DNA from: an uncultured Bacteroidales bacterium
GTDB lineage: Bacteria > Bacteroidota > Bacteroidia > Bacteroidales > Paludibacteraceae
Assembly: GCA_946406195.1 (NCBI GenBank)
Contig: CAMJJT010000003.1
Span: 1-64,000, forward strand
DNA length: 64,000 bases
Reading direction: 5' to 3'
Part shown: one piece after another, positions 50,516 to 60,047 of the stretch
How positions within the stretch are numbered: the first letter of the stretch is position 1
How the letters are laid out: the number at the start of each line of letters is the position of its first letter
Program-made: the position numbers and the translations under genes
Notes under the pieces: model-generated
Seen by the model: the letters and a program-made list of their open reading frames with translations, nothing else
Database searches by the model: none
Told to the model about the DNA's origin: nothing

Positions 50516-51440
50516 AGATAAGGAGAAAATAAAGGTAGCCCGTACTATCTCTTCTTTGAAAGAACTCGATAAGAAAGATATTATTTGGATCGATCTGCTC
50601 GATGTGTCCGATAAGACGGAGGATACCTTGGAGGGATTCTTGAAAATCGATATTCAGGAAGATGAAGAGATGGAAGAAATCGAGCTCTCGAGTCGTTATA
50701 TCCAAACGGATGACTCAATTGTGGCGAACTCCAACTTCCTGAAAAATAACTTCGAGATGGAGCCGGTGAACTTTATCTTGAAAAACGGAATACTTGTCTC
50801 CATCCGCGATAATGAACTGGATACATTCAACGAGACCTTTAAGAAAGTATTCGTGAACACCCGTAATTTTCCTACGGGCTATCACGTGTTGGTAGCATTG
50901 TTTGAAACACGAGTGGAGAAGGATGCGGACTTGATAGAGGATACGACGGATATGATTACCGAACTCTCTCAACAAATCAACGCCGAAAGCGATCACGTAG
51001 ATGAAGATTTGCTGGTTCAGATTAAGGACTTGCAAGAAAAAGTGACCATCATCCGACAGAACATCATGGATAAACAGCGAGTTATTTCCAATATTCTCAA
51101 GTGCGATTTCTTCCCGGAAGAACTTAGCACCCGTCTGACGATGATTATTAAGGATATCAATTCATTGTTTGATTACACCCGTTTTGGTTTTGACCGTTTG
51201 GACTACCTCCAAGATACATTCCTCGGTTTGGTAAACATCGAACAGAACAAGATTATAAAGATTTTCACGGTCATCAATATTATCTTCCTGCCACCTACTC
51301 TAATCGGTAGTTTATATGGTATGAACTTTGATTTTATGCCTGAACTTCACTGGCAATACGGTTATGCATTTGCGTTAGGTCTGATGGTGATGTCTGTAGT
51401 ACTTATTCTGCTGATATTCAGATTAAAAAAATGGTTATAA
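50490..51440 (+). CDS. CorA-like Mg2+/metal ion channel, 316 aa
   Basis: Two C-terminal helices with the [23 protein letters not shown] signature, where GMN is the ion-filter motif of CorA channels. The N-terminal domain is acidic and forms the cytosolic funnel. I choose [13 protein letters not shown] at 50490. The 195 bp after it (51441-51635) are AT-rich and hold no gene, promoter or terminator that I can see. Confidence 0.92.
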   Translation: MSEIKIFYKDKEKIKVARTISSLKELDKKDIIWIDLLDVSDKTEDTLEGFLKIDIQEDEEMEEIELSSRYIQTDDSIVANSNFLKNNFEMEPVNFILKNGILVSIRDNELDTFNETFKKVFVNTRNFPTGYHVLVALFETRVEKDADLIEDTTDMITELSQQINAESDHVDEDLLVQIKDLQEKVTIIRQNIMDKQRVISNILKCDFFPEELSTRLTMIIKDINSLFDYTRFGFDRLDYLQDTFLGLVNIEQNKIIKIFTVINIIFLPPTLIGSLYGMNFDFMPELHWQYGYAFALGLMVMSVVLILLIFRLKKWL

Positions 51441-51635
51441 ACATATTGTTGACAAATAAGGGAAGAGATAGTAAATAAGATGTTCCACGTTGCAATTATA
51501 AAATAAACTAACAATCTCAATATATTTATAAACTGTTTTTAATCCGTTGAAATCGAGCATTCTTAGTAATTTATCAACAGTATAAACAGTCTATAATATT
51601 CATAGATTTTAAAAAGATTAATAGATATTTATAAA

Positions 51636-52592
51636 ATGAAAGAGAAAATACGCGCTCTATGTAAAGAAAAAAATGCGGTAATCTTCGCACATTATTATAC
51701 GAGACCGGAAATACAAGAAATAGCCGATTTCATCGGAGATTCATTAGCCTTAGCCCAACAGGCTACGCGTGTACACGCGGATATATTAGTTATGTGTGGG
51801 GTGCATTTTATGGGAGAGACGATGAAGATTCTCTGTCCGGACAAGAAAGTGCTCATTCCTGATATGAATGCCGGTTGTTCGTTAGCGGACAGTTGTAAAG
51901 CCGAAGACTTGAAACAATTCATAGAACAACACAAAATAAACTCCCTCTCTTGTGGAGAGAGTCGGGGTGAGGTTCTCGTGGTAAGTTATGTGAATACGAG
52001 CGCGGACGTGAAAGCTCTTACAGATGTGGTTGTTACTTCTTCGAACGCCAAGAAGATTGTGGATCAACTGCCCAAGGATGCGAAGATTATCTTCGGACCG
52101 GATCATAATTTAGGATCCTATATCAATTCCGTTACAGGGCGTAATATGATTCTCTGGAATGGAGCGTGCCATGTCCACAGTCGTTTCTCTTTGGAAGCGC
52201 TTCTTCAACTTAAAGCCGAAAACCCCGGTGTAGAAGTGTTGGCACATCCGGAGTGCAAAGCACCTATTTTGGCTCAGAGCGACGTTATTGGTTCAACTAA
52301 GGCATTGCTTGAGCACACGATTCAATCGTCCGCCAAACGCTTTATTATTGCTACAGAAAGCGGTATTCTCTTCGAGATGCAGCGTGCTTGCCCGGACAAA
52401 GAGTTTATTCCGGTTCCGCCGGAAGTAACGGAAGGTGTGGGTTGTTCATGTAACGAATGTGAATACATGCGGATGAATACTTTAGAGAAAGTGTATGCAT
52501 GTCTGAAAAACGAATCACCCGAGATGATTGTACCGAAAGAAACAGCCGAAAAAGCTTTATCTTCGATACAAAGAATGCTTGAGATGTCATAA
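51636..52592 (+). CDS. nadA: quinolinate synthase A
   Basis: Fe-S enzyme that makes quinolinate for NAD synthesis. Cluster cysteines in MCGVHFMGET (about 51), AHPECKAP (about 209) and GCSCNECEYMRMNTLEKV (about 266-283); FGPDHNLGSYI is also present. Between IEQHK and VVSYVNTSADVKAL there is an extra INSLSCGESRGEVL encoded by a palindromic CTCTCTTGTGGAGAGAG element (51940-51972) that is absent from this position in the family. The rest is normal. Confidence 0.95.
   Translation: MKEKIRALCKEKNAVIFAHYYTRPEIQEIADFIGDSLALAQQATRVHADILVMCGVHFMGETMKILCPDKKVLIPDMNAGCSLADSCKAEDLKQFIEQHKINSLSCGESRGEVLVVSYVNTSADVKALTDVVVTSSNAKKIVDQLPKDAKIIFGPDHNLGSYINSVTGRNMILWNGACHVHSRFSLEALLQLKAENPGVEVLAHPECKAPILAQSDVIGSTKALLEHTIQSSAKRFIIATESGILFEMQRACPDKEFIPVPPEVTEGVGCSCNECEYMRMNTLEKVYACLKNESPEMIVPKETAEKALSSIQRMLEMS
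51940..51972. repeat. palindromic repeat inserted in nadA
   Basis: CTCTC-TTGTG-GAGAG core followed by GTCGGGGTGAGG, in the reading frame. A related element (CTTCCCTTCAGGGAGGAG...CCGGAGGTAGG) lies in frame in the FISUMP gene at 31889-31921. Confidence 0.75.
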
Positions 52593-52607
52593 AAACGCAT
52601 ATAAATT

Positions 52608-52638
52608 TGCATAATTAAAAAAATTGTTGTACCTTTGC
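52608..52638 (+). promoter_or_regulatory. promoter of DUF5606-nif3-zinc ribbon operon
   Basis: TTG (52608-52610), 20 bp, TACCTTTG (52631-52638), spacer ending AAAATTGTTG. Confidence 0.88.
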
Positions 52639-52665
52639 AGCCGATTTGGTAAAAAATAGAATACA

Positions 52666-53091
52666 ATGTTAAGAGAAATCCTTGCAATTACCGGTAAACC
52701 CGGTTTGTATAAATTGGTAAGTCGCGGCAATAACATGCTGATTGTTGAAAGTCTGGTAGATGGTAAACGTATGCCTACTTATGCGCGTGATAAGATTGTT
52801 GCGCTGAGCGATGTATCAATGTTTACTGATGCAGATGATATTGCATTAAGCGACGTACTCACAAATGCCGGTAAGAAAGAAGGACTCAAAGCTGTATCTA
52901 TGGATCCTAAAAAAGCCGGCAATGCAGAGTTGCAAGCATGGTTTGACGAAGTGCTGCCTAACTGGGATCGTGACCGCGTTTATCCATCGGATATCCGCAA
53001 ACTCATCCAGTGGTATAATATCCTCATTAATGCCGGGATTACCGACTTCTCTATTAAGGAAGACGAACCGGCAGCCGAGGAAACGAAATAA
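52666..53091 (+). CDS. DUF5606 protein, 141 aa
   Basis: Starts MLREILAITGKPGLYKLVSRGNNMLIVESL, the Bacteroidota DUF5606 signature; middle MPTYARDKIVALSDVSMFT; then a helical part with WFDEVLPNWDRDRVYPSDIRKLIQWYNIL. Function unknown; almost always found in single copy in this phylum. Its stop is directly followed by the GTG start of the Nif3-like gene. Confidence 0.88.
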   Translation: MLREILAITGKPGLYKLVSRGNNMLIVESLVDGKRMPTYARDKIVALSDVSMFTDADDIALSDVLTNAGKKEGLKAVSMDPKKAGNAELQAWFDEVLPNWDRDRVYPSDIRKLIQWYNILINAGITDFSIKEDEPAAEETK

Positions 53092-53865
53092 GTGCTCTTA
53101 CGAGCAATCATTGATAGCATAGAATCTGTAGCGCCACGGAGTGCCCAGGAATCCTGGGATAACTCGGGAATGCAGGTAGGTGACACAGGACGAGATATAC
53201 AGTCCGTCCTCTTGACCACAGACATCACGGAAGATGTGGTCAATGAGGCTGTTATGTCGGATTGTCAACTTATTATCTCTCATCATCCCCTTCTTTTTCA
53301 CGGACTTAAACAGGTATGCGGTCAGACTCCGCAAGCACGTATCGTAGAGATGGCAATTAAGCATGATATTGCTATCTACTCTGCGCATACCAGTTTGGAT
53401 TGCGTTTCCGGAGGTATTAACACCCGTTTGGCGGATAAATTAGGAATTAGCGATTACGAATTTCTTACTGAATCGGGTTTAGGTATCATCGGTAAGTTGG
53501 CTGATCCTATAGCTTATACCGATTTTATTGCCTACGTACGCGATATATTACAATGTACGTACGTGCGCTACACACGCGCGAAGAAAGATACGATTCAATG
53601 CGTTGCGTTGTGCGGAGGTAGCGGAGCAGAGTTTATAGAGACTGCTATCGAAAAAGGAGCGGATGTCTATCTTACAGCCGATTGTAAGTATCATGAGTTT
53701 CAAGATGCGGATGGTCGTATAGGCCTTATAGATATTGATCACTGGTATTCCGAACGACATGCGCGGGAGATATTCCGGGATATATTAACTCCATTAGGAG
53801 TACAATGTATAGTTAGTAAAACAGATAAAACACCAATACAATTATGGCAAGAACAAAAGAATTAA
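53092..53865 (+). CDS. Nif3-like dinuclear metal centre protein
   Basis: 257 aa. Metal site ISHHPLLFHGLKQV (His pair about 64-69), then SAHTSLDCVSGGINTRLADKLG and a terminal DIDHWYSE with the last His/Glu ligands. Forms toroidal hexamers; function unclear (GTP cyclohydrolase I type 2-like). GTG start abuts the DUF5606 stop. Overlaps the next gene by 22 bp. Confidence 0.92.
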   Translation: MLLRAIIDSIESVAPRSAQESWDNSGMQVGDTGRDIQSVLLTTDITEDVVNEAVMSDCQLIISHHPLLFHGLKQVCGQTPQARIVEMAIKHDIAIYSAHTSLDCVSGGINTRLADKLGISDYEFLTESGLGIIGKLADPIAYTDFIAYVRDILQCTYVRYTRAKKDTIQCVALCGGSGAEFIETAIEKGADVYLTADCKYHEFQDADGRIGLIDIDHWYSERHAREIFRDILTPLGVQCIVSKTDKTPIQLWQEQKN

Positions 53866-54578
53866 CCGTAGAGGATAAGCTTCGTGCCCTCTATGAATTG
53901 CAGCAAGTGGATTCGAAAATCGACAGCTTGCGTACCCTCGCGGGTGAATTACCGCAGGAAGTGAAAGATGTAGCTGACGAAGTGGAAGGATTGAAGACTC
54001 GTCTGACGAATATCGAGAATGATATAAAGGAGTGCGAGACCCAGATTTCCGACCATCGTGTACGTACGGAGAATGCTAACGCTTCTATCTCCCGTTACAA
54101 AGAGCAGCAGAACAGCGTTCGTAACAACCGTGAGTTCGATAATCTCAATAAGGAGATCGAGTATCAGGAATTGGAGATTGAAGCATCTCAACGTAAAATC
54201 AAACACTTCACAGCAGAACTCGAGGCGCGTATTGCAGAAAAAGCTAATACAACCAAGACGATTGAGGAGCGTACAGTGGATTTGAATCAGAAACGTTCTG
54301 AATTGGATCAGATTCTGGCAGAGACCAAGACGGAGACTGAAGCTTTGATGCTCAAAGCAGCCGATTTGTCCAAGAAGATAGACGAGCGTCTGTTGACTGC
54401 TTTCAACCGTATCCGTAAGAATGCACGTAACGGTTTGGCAGTGGTTAAAGTAGAGCGTGATTCGTGCGGTGGTTGCCACGCAAAAATCCCTGCACAACGT
54501 CAGTTGGATATCCGTACACGTAAGAAAATTATCGTGTGTGAGTTCTGCGGTAGAATATTAGTAGACCCAGAGATGTAA
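53844..54578 (+). CDS. coiled-coil protein with C-terminal zinc ribbon, 244 aa
   Basis: Residues ~10-185 are one long coiled coil (LYELQQVDSKIDSL...LETRLTNIENDI...). The C-terminus has SCGGCHAKIPAQRQLDIRTRKKIIVCEFCGRIL, a CxxC...CxxC ribbon that can bind zinc. This is the CT398/C4-type family often found with Nif3; molecular role unknown. Its 3' end overlaps the convergent CPBP gene by 50 bp, and its terminator lies inside that gene (54609-54645). Confidence 0.88.
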   Translation: MARTKELTVEDKLRALYELQQVDSKIDSLRTLAGELPQEVKDVADEVEGLKTRLTNIENDIKECETQISDHRVRTENANASISRYKEQQNSVRNNREFDNLNKEIEYQELEIEASQRKIKHFTAELEARIAEKANTTKTIEERTVDLNQKRSELDQILAETKTETEALMLKAADLSKKIDERLLTAFNRIRKNARNGLAVVKVERDSCGGCHAKIPAQRQLDIRTRKKIIVCEFCGRILVDPEM

Positions 54579-55350
54579 TCATCAGGCTTATTACGCCTAA
54601 CCACCATGTAGTGCCGGTACCGATGGTATCGGCACTATTATTTTGTCCGAACAGGTAATAAACAATTACTGCTAATCCGTTATTGGTGAAATGCATCAGA
54701 ACAGGAACCCACAGACTGCCAGTCCAAAGGAAGATATATCCGAATGTAGCACCCATTAACATGCGCGGTACAAAGCCGTAGAACTGCATATGTATCGCAG
54801 AAAAAAGAAAGGCTGTAATCCAAATAGCAGCATGTTTGTTTCCTAAAATCTGCTGTAGAGTACCCCGGAAGGAGAGTTCTTCGGAGATAGCAGGTAGAAA
54901 GGCCATCAGCGCGATATTAATAAACAATATACCTATATTGTCCGCTTGCAGAAATCGTTCTGTCAACGCCGATGCGGCTTCTTCCATCTGTTTGAGTTGT
55001 TGTTCAATGGACGCTAAACTGTCCGGTAACTGAACACGGCTATTGAGGTCCGCTAATAAGTTGATACACGGAATGGCGCATATCATGATACCAATCGCCA
55101 AAACTGCGTCCTGCCAACTTACTTTTTTATCCATCTTCAGCCATGTGAAAGGCTTATGCCGGCTGTCCCATAACCAAGCGCACAAGATTGGTGGAAGCAG
55201 GAAAGTAGCAGTAGTCTGCATGAATTGCAACCATTTAAGGCTCTCTGTGCTCTGACTTCCTCCGCATACAGTCTGCCAAAGACCCATTGCGAGAAAGGTA
55301 AGAGCCGCCATGATAGCGAGCCATGTCAGTATCTGCTTGAAGAATTTCAC
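54529..55350 (-). CDS. CPBP family intramembrane metalloprotease, 273 aa
   Basis: Eight hydrophobic segments. CPBP/Abi motifs: LPAISEELSFRGTLQQI (EExxxR, about 155-168), SAIHMQFYGFVPRMLMGATFG and VPVLMHFTNNGLAV with the His residues that complete the active site. Homologues include type-II CAAX endopeptidases. Last gene of the long minus operon, overlapping the sirtuin by 4 bp. Confidence 0.9.
   Translation of the reverse strand: MKFFKQILTWLAIMAALTFLAMGLWQTVCGGSQSTESLKWLQFMQTTATFLLPPILCAWLWDSRHKPFTWLKMDKKVSWQDAVLAIGIMICAIPCINLLADLNSRVQLPDSLASIEQQLKQMEEAASALTERFLQADNIGILFINIALMAFLPAISEELSFRGTLQQILGNKHAAIWITAFLFSAIHMQFYGFVPRMLMGATFGYIFLWTGSLWVPVLMHFTNNGLAVIVYYLFGQNNSADTIGTGTTWWLGVISLMITSLGLLIFYRRTHTR
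54609..54645 (+). terminator. plus-strand terminator inside the CPBP gene
   Basis: TAGTGCCG...TACC (54609-54621) pairs with GGTA...CGGCACTA (54625-54637) except one mismatch, then TTATTTTG. It would end the DUF5606-nif3-zinc-ribbon transcript within the antisense coding region of the CPBP gene. Confidence 0.7.
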
Positions 55351-56042
55351 TTGGCAGCAATTAATTGTTCTACTAATTCAGGTACTCCTTCGGTTGCTTT
55401 TTTCTTGATATGGGTGATATGATCTGCCCAAGCGCCGAACTCGGGTTGACCCGGATCGACGAAATAGACGGGAATACCTGGTTTCGTATAATGGAGCAAT
55501 GAAGCCGCAGGATAGACATTAAGACTTGTACCTACCACGATCATGATATCCGCCGTTGAAGCAATCTGACAGGCTTTATCGAAATACGGTACTCCTTCTC
55601 CGAAAAAGACGATATAGGGTCTCAATAATGAACCATCGGGGTGTTTGTCTCCGTAATGTTGCTCCCAACCCTCCAATGGAATGGTAGCTGTTTCGTTTTT
55701 GGAGGAACGCAGTTTGGTGATTTCTCCATGCAAGTGAACCACGTTCTTTGCCCCTGCCCGTTCATGCAAATCGTCTATATTCTGCGTAATGATCTCTGTA
55801 TCGGGGAAGACCTGCTGCAGTTTAGCAATCGCTATATGTGCCGCATTAGGTTGCGCCGCTAAGGTATCTCGACGCCGGTCGTTATAGAACTTAACGCATA
55901 GTTGGGGATTGGTTAACCATGCTTCATGGGTGCATACATCTTCCACACGGTAATGTTCCCATAGTCCATCACTGTCTCGGAAAGTACCCAAACCACTCTC
56001 AGCGCTTACGCCTGCGCCGGTAAAAACAACGATCTTAGCCAT
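55347..56042 (-). CDS. Sir2-family NAD-dependent deacylase
   Basis: 231 aa. NAD motifs: [36 protein letters not shown] and HLHGEITKL. Removes acyl groups from lysines. The zinc-binding Cys pairs of typical sirtuins are missing ([18 protein letters not shown] in that place), so it belongs to the zinc-free short class seen in Bacteroidota. I choose [11 protein letters not shown] at 56042. Overlaps trmB by 8 bp. Confidence 0.9.
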   Translation of the reverse strand: MAKIVVFTGAGVSAESGLGTFRDSDGLWEHYRVEDVCTHEAWLTNPQLCVKFYNDRRRDTLAAQPNAAHIAIAKLQQVFPDTEIITQNIDDLHERAGAKNVVHLHGEITKLRSSKNETATIPLEGWEQHYGDKHPDGSLLRPYIVFFGEGVPYFDKACQIASTADIMIVVGTSLNVYPAASLLHYTKPGIPVYFVDPGQPEFGAWADHITHIKKKATEGVPELVEQLIAAK

Positions 56043-56817
56043 GATTCTCCTTTCTTTCACTGTTATAATTGCGTCCGTACGAACGATAACTGTCTTTTTC
56101 GATTTCTATGGTCGGTTCCTCCCATCGGGTTAGCGGACTTAATTGCCATTCAATATATTTGATGCTTAATCCGCGGTCTAACCATTGTTTCTCATAATGC
56201 GTCTGTAATGCTTTCGCGTCCTCAAATGCAGCAATGCCTTCTGTTTTTGCGCCGTATAGATCGTCCGTGCTTGCTAATACAGGATACGGATTGAGCCGCA
56301 GCATTTCGGTTGTATAGGTATAGAGAAAAGGACTGTCTGTTTTCAGATGAATAATACCTTCCGGCTTAACGATTTGTTGGTATCGCTGCATGAAATACGT
56401 AGAGGTCAGCCGCTTCGTAGCTTTCTTCATCTGCGGATCGCAGAAAGTGATCCATATCTCATCCACTTCATCTTTTGCGAAGAATGAAGTGATAATCTCT
56501 ATGTTCGTTCTCAGGAAGGCAGCATTCTTCAGTCCGCTCAGTTCCGCCTCTTTTGCCCCTGCCCACATACGCGCTCCTTTTATATCTACGCCTATGAAGT
56601 TTTTCTCAGGATATTTCTGTGCTAAACCGACGGTGTATTCGCCTCTTCCGCATCCTAACTCGAGTACGATAGGATGGTCATTATGAAAAAACCGTTCGCG
56701 CCAATGTCCTGCCATTTCGTGCACTTTGTTAGACGGCAGCATCTCACGTGCGCCACATTGGAAGACATTGGAGAATGTCTCCATCTCTGCGAATTTCTTG
56801 AGCTTATTCTTTCCCAT
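56035..56817 (-). CDS. trmB: tRNA (guanine-N7)-methyltransferase
   Basis: 260 aa AdoMet methyltransferase for tRNA G46. [15 protein letters not shown] (about 53-67), [12 protein letters not shown] and [18 protein letters not shown] (the usual PDPW/K region). Longer than E. coli TrmB by a C-terminal tail ([10 protein letters not shown]...RSYGRNYN). Overlaps gldH by 14 bp. Confidence 0.93.
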   Translation of the reverse strand: MGKNKLKKFAEMETFSNVFQCGAREMLPSNKVHEMAGHWRERFFHNDHPIVLELGCGRGEYTVGLAQKYPEKNFIGVDIKGARMWAGAKEAELSGLKNAAFLRTNIEIITSFFAKDEVDEIWITFCDPQMKKATKRLTSTYFMQRYQQIVKPEGIIHLKTDSPFLYTYTTEMLRLNPYPVLASTDDLYGAKTEGIAAFEDAKALQTHYEKQWLDRGLSIKYIEWQLSPLTRWEEPTIEIEKDSYRSYGRNYNSERKENHG

Positions 56818-57289
56818 TTTTAATAATCTCCAATCCTATATCGGTCACGCCGCGCAGGATGCTGTCACGCATACCATGTTGAACAGTCAGAAAATATTTT
56901 CCTGTATCAGCAAAGTGATAGTTTTCCTCTAATAATATCGGCATCTCAATAAAGCCGTGATGTTTGTTTCCAAGCCATTTTCCGCGGTCATCGGCAAGAT
57001 AGAACTCAATCGTATCCCTATGCAAACTGTCTCCGACAAACAGCCACATGTTCTGATACGGGTAGCGCTCCGTATGTCTTACATAAACGAGCATTCGGTA
57101 ATCATTATGTGTATCCGTGATAGCGTACTCAAAATGCGCTACGCTGTCAATCTGCCATTTCTCCGATGAAACCGGAACAAATCGGCTATATACGATATCG
57201 TTTTTACACGAGGTAGCACAAAGCGCTACAACCGCTAACGCTACCATGCAAATCGTACATCGTACATTGTACATCGTACATCTTTTCAT
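56804..57289 (-). CDS. gldH: gliding motility lipoprotein GldH
   Basis: 161-aa lipoprotein (VALCATSC lipobox) of the GldH family: [41 protein letters not shown] and the final DIGLEIIK. GldH is needed for gliding and lies in T9SS-related gene sets. The signal peptide N-terminus ([15 protein letters not shown]) is encoded by a TGTACGA/TGTACAA repeat (57252-57281). Overlaps ricT by 4 bp. Confidence 0.88.
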   Translation of the reverse strand: MKRCTMYNVRCTICMVALAVVALCATSCKNDIVYSRFVPVSSEKWQIDSVAHFEYAITDTHNDYRMLVYVRHTERYPYQNMWLFVGDSLHRDTIEFYLADDRGKWLGNKHHGFIEMPILLEENYHFADTGKYFLTVQHGMRDSILRGVTDIGLEIIKNGKE

Positions 57290-58395
57290 CTTCTCTCTCT
57301 CCTATCTCTTCGATCACGGCGATCATGGTGGTGTTTTTTCTTGTCGAAACGGGTTACATCGCCATGTCCTGTCTGGTATCCTATGTCTGTTGAGACGGCG
57401 CGCGTTCCTTCTAAGGTATCTGGTTTCTCGCCGTTTCGGTTCATAGCAATAATCTCATGTGCGCGGGCTGCAGAGAGAGTGGTTAAGTTGCCGGCAGTAT
57501 GAGGGTCTGACGAATATGTGACCGTCCCTGCTAATGGATCGGAAGCAAAGAAATACCAGGTAGCATCTTTCGTTTCCAGTTCAGTATGACGGGAAGGTAA
57601 TAACTTGGCAGCATCCTCATATACAGGTACTTCATAGTTCAGACAACATTTCAATTTAGCGCACATACCGGCTAATTTCTGGGGATTAGGCGATATATTC
57701 TGTAACCGTGCTGCTCCTGTTCCGACAGAGGAGAAATTGATCATCCATGTGGAGCAACACAGTTCCCGTCCGCACGGACCTGTTCCTCCGATACGTCCCG
57801 CCTCTTGACGAGCTCCAATCTGTTTCATCTCTACGCGTATACGGAAGGTCTCCGCATATACTTTGATGAGTTGACGGAAATCCACGCGTCCGTCCGCGAT
57901 ATAGAAGAATATAGCTTTGGATCCATCTCCTTGGTATTCTACGTCTCCCACTTTCATCTCCAAGCCGAGCGATTTGGCAATCTGACGTGCTTTGATCATG
58001 GTCTCTTGTTCGCGTGCGTGAGCCTGTTTGGCGCGCTCCAAGTCTTCTTCAGTAGCAATACGAATCACCTGACGAATCTCATAACGGGAGGCATCAATCT
58101 TATTCTTCTTGATTTGCAGTTCAACGAGTTTGCCGGTAAGAACCACTTCCCCCACATCGTATCCCGGATTAGCTTCTACTACTACCTTTACTCCTTTTTC
58201 TAACGGAAGTCTCTGAGTATTATGGTAATAGCCCTTACGGGTGTTTTTGAATTGCACTTCTATAAGGTCCGTCAGTTGCGTATTTTCCGGCAGGTCTGAG
58301 AGCCAGTCGCTCACAGGTAACATATGCGCTGAGTTACGCTTGGTAGCTGCGGCTTCCAGTTCACTATGACCGTTTCCGGTGGTGTATTTTTTCAT
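57286..58395 (-). CDS. ricT: PSP1-domain protein RicT/YaaT-like
   Basis: 369 aa. PSP1 core: VVVEANPGYDVGEVVLTGKL, KAIFFYIADGRVDFRQLIK and GRELCCSTWMINFSSVG...LAGMCAKLKCCLNYE with the cysteines that hold Fe-S in the RicAFT complex. Followed by a basic His/Asp/Arg-rich tail ([17 protein letters not shown]). Often next to holB, as here (4-bp overlap). Confidence 0.9.
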   Translation of the reverse strand: MKKYTTGNGHSELEAAATKRNSAHMLPVSDWLSDLPENTQLTDLIEVQFKNTRKGYYHNTQRLPLEKGVKVVVEANPGYDVGEVVLTGKLVELQIKKNKIDASRYEIRQVIRIATEEDLERAKQAHAREQETMIKARQIAKSLGLEMKVGDVEYQGDGSKAIFFYIADGRVDFRQLIKVYAETFRIRVEMKQIGARQEAGRIGGTGPCGRELCCSTWMINFSSVGTGAARLQNISPNPQKLAGMCAKLKCCLNYEVPVYEDAAKLLPSRHTELETKDATWYFFASDPLAGTVTYSSDPHTAGNLTTLSAARAHEIIAMNRNGEKPDTLEGTRAVSTDIGYQTGHGDVTRFDKKKHHHDRRDRRDRRERR

Positions 58396-59549
58396 ATCTT
58401 TGTTTTTTTAATTAACACTATCATTTGCAGGCAAAGGTCAAAGAAAATGATTTTTGCATTGCCGTTTTGTTCTATTTGCCGTTCCGCCAAATCCAGTTGG
58501 TTCATAATAGCTTCTACATTACCATCGTGAATGAATGGAGCGAATTTAACGGAGAAATTCCGTTCGTCCTCCATCTGGTAATTGAGTTCCGGATGTCCCA
58601 CATTACGGATGTAATTTTCGCGTACTTGTTGCTGGGCATACTGAAGGAAATGTTTTTGTTTCTCTCGTCCCACTTTGCTGTCCGCCATGTCGAGACTCCA
58701 TTGTTTGAGTCGTTTGAGCGATTCGTATTTCTTGACGGGATCTTTCAGTACACCTACCGTGTATGCGTCCCTAAACAATGCAATGAAATCATGCAGTTCC
58801 TGCTGATTCTCTTCGGATTCATCGGACTTTTTGAGGGCTGCTAAATAACTGCCGTTAGCTATCCGAGCTATATCGTTCGCTTTCACGGAGTCCATTCCTT
58901 TTTGAACCAAAGTCTCGGCAATGGTATCTGTCTCCAACCGCGGTACACGAATCGTTTGTACACGGGATTGAATAGTAGCCAATAACAGCTCGGGGTGTTC
59001 AGAGACTAAAAGAAAGACCGTTTGAGCGGGCGGTTCTTCCAACAGTTTGAGCAGCTTATTGGCGGTTGTGGTATTCATCTTCTCCGGCTGCCAGATAATC
59101 ATGACCTTATAGCCGTTTCCATAGGGCTTGAGCGAGAGTTTGCGGAGGATCTCGCCGCTCTCTTTCTCATAGATCATGCTTTGTTTGCTCTCTACGCCTA
59201 AGGCTTTATGCCAATCTTCCAAATCGAAATAGTGCTTGGAGAGAATAATGTCCCGCCAAGGTTCCAGAAAACTATCGCATGTCTCATCAGACCCCACGAT
59301 CGGAAAAACGAAATGCAGGTCGGGGTGTTGCAATTTCTCAAACTGAAGACACGTAGGACAAACACCGCAACTATCTTCTTCAGTACGATGCGGACAGTTG
59401 AGGTATTGTGCGTACGCCAATGCTAATTGCAGTTTGCCGATACCGGATATACCGGCGAACAACTGAGCATGAGGAATCCGTCCCTCACGCACAGCCCGAC
59501 GAAGTTGCGATTTCGTCGCCTCCTGTCCTATAATCTCGCGAAAAAGCAA
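58392..59549 (-). CDS. holB: DNA polymerase III subunit delta'
   Basis: 385 aa clamp-loader subunit. Degenerate Walker A (GISGIGKLQLA, lacking the usual Ser/Thr after Lys), zinc module NCPHRTEEDSCGVCPTC (about 50-67), and LLKLLEEPPAQTVFLLV (SRC-like region). Delta' does not hydrolyse ATP, which fits the loose P-loop. Confidence 0.9.
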   Translation of the reverse strand: MLFREIIGQEATKSQLRRAVREGRIPHAQLFAGISGIGKLQLALAYAQYLNCPHRTEEDSCGVCPTCLQFEKLQHPDLHFVFPIVGSDETCDSFLEPWRDIILSKHYFDLEDWHKALGVESKQSMIYEKESGEILRKLSLKPYGNGYKVMIIWQPEKMNTTTANKLLKLLEEPPAQTVFLLVSEHPELLLATIQSRVQTIRVPRLETDTIAETLVQKGMDSVKANDIARIANGSYLAALKKSDESEENQQELHDFIALFRDAYTVGVLKDPVKKYESLKRLKQWSLDMADSKVGREKQKHFLQYAQQQVRENYIRNVGHPELNYQMEDERNFSVKFAPFIHDGNVEAIMNQLDLAERQIEQNGNAKIIFFDLCLQMIVLIKKTKI

Positions 59550-59554
59550 TTCTT

Positions 59555-59595
59555 AATTCGTAATTCTTAATTTTTAATTTTTAATTTTTAATTCT
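59555..59595. repeat. AATTCTTAATTTTTAATT simple repeat
   Basis: Fills the gap between holB and the HIT gene and runs through the HIT stop codon, so the C-terminal LKIKN of the HIT protein is repeat-derived. Confidence 0.75.
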
Positions 59596-60011
59596 GCTCG
59601 GAGGGCAGCTACCATCTCTGCGTATTCGGCATCGGAGAGATAAACCTTACCGGGATTCATCTGGAATGTACCTCCATAATCCGGTCCATCAACGTATTTA
59701 GGAGCCAGATGGAAATGCAGGTGGCTCAATTTATCGGAATAAGCTCCGTAGTTGATTTTCTCCGGTTGGAACAGTTTCTGCATAGCGCGGGTCACATCCG
59801 CTACATCTGCCATGAAGAGATTGCGCTGCTCATCGTCCAGTTCGTTGAGGTCATTGACATGCTTGTCATACGCTACCAAACAACGACCGTGATAAGTCTG
59901 CTCTTTGAATAGGAATGCGCGAGATACACGCAGGTGACCAATCTCAATCATGAGATTATGAAGCGTCTCATTATTGGTACAATAGAGACAATCTTTAGGA
60001 TCGGAATACAT
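59574..60011 (-). CDS. HIT family protein, 145 aa
   Basis: HIT-fold nucleotide hydrolase/transferase: CLYCTNNETLHNLMIEIG (N-terminal Cys pair), RCLVAYDKHVND and the His triad HLHFHLAPKY (about 95-104). Acts on adenosine-nucleotide conjugates; substrate unknown. The last residues AELKIKN come from the repeat at 59555-59595. Confidence 0.9.
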   Translation of the reverse strand: MYSDPKDCLYCTNNETLHNLMIEIGHLRVSRAFLFKEQTYHGRCLVAYDKHVNDLNELDDEQRNLFMADVADVTRAMQKLFQPEKINYGAYSDKLSHLHFHLAPKYVDGPDYGGTFQMNPGKVYLSDAEYAEMVAALRAELKIKN

Positions 60012-60047
60012 AGTATTATCTGTTTAACGATTTAACAATTTAACGGT

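Noticed and set aside
51441..51635. possible riboswitch or promoter before nadA
   Set aside because: AT-rich with no TAnnTTTG element, no strong paired regions and no recognisable riboswitch core.
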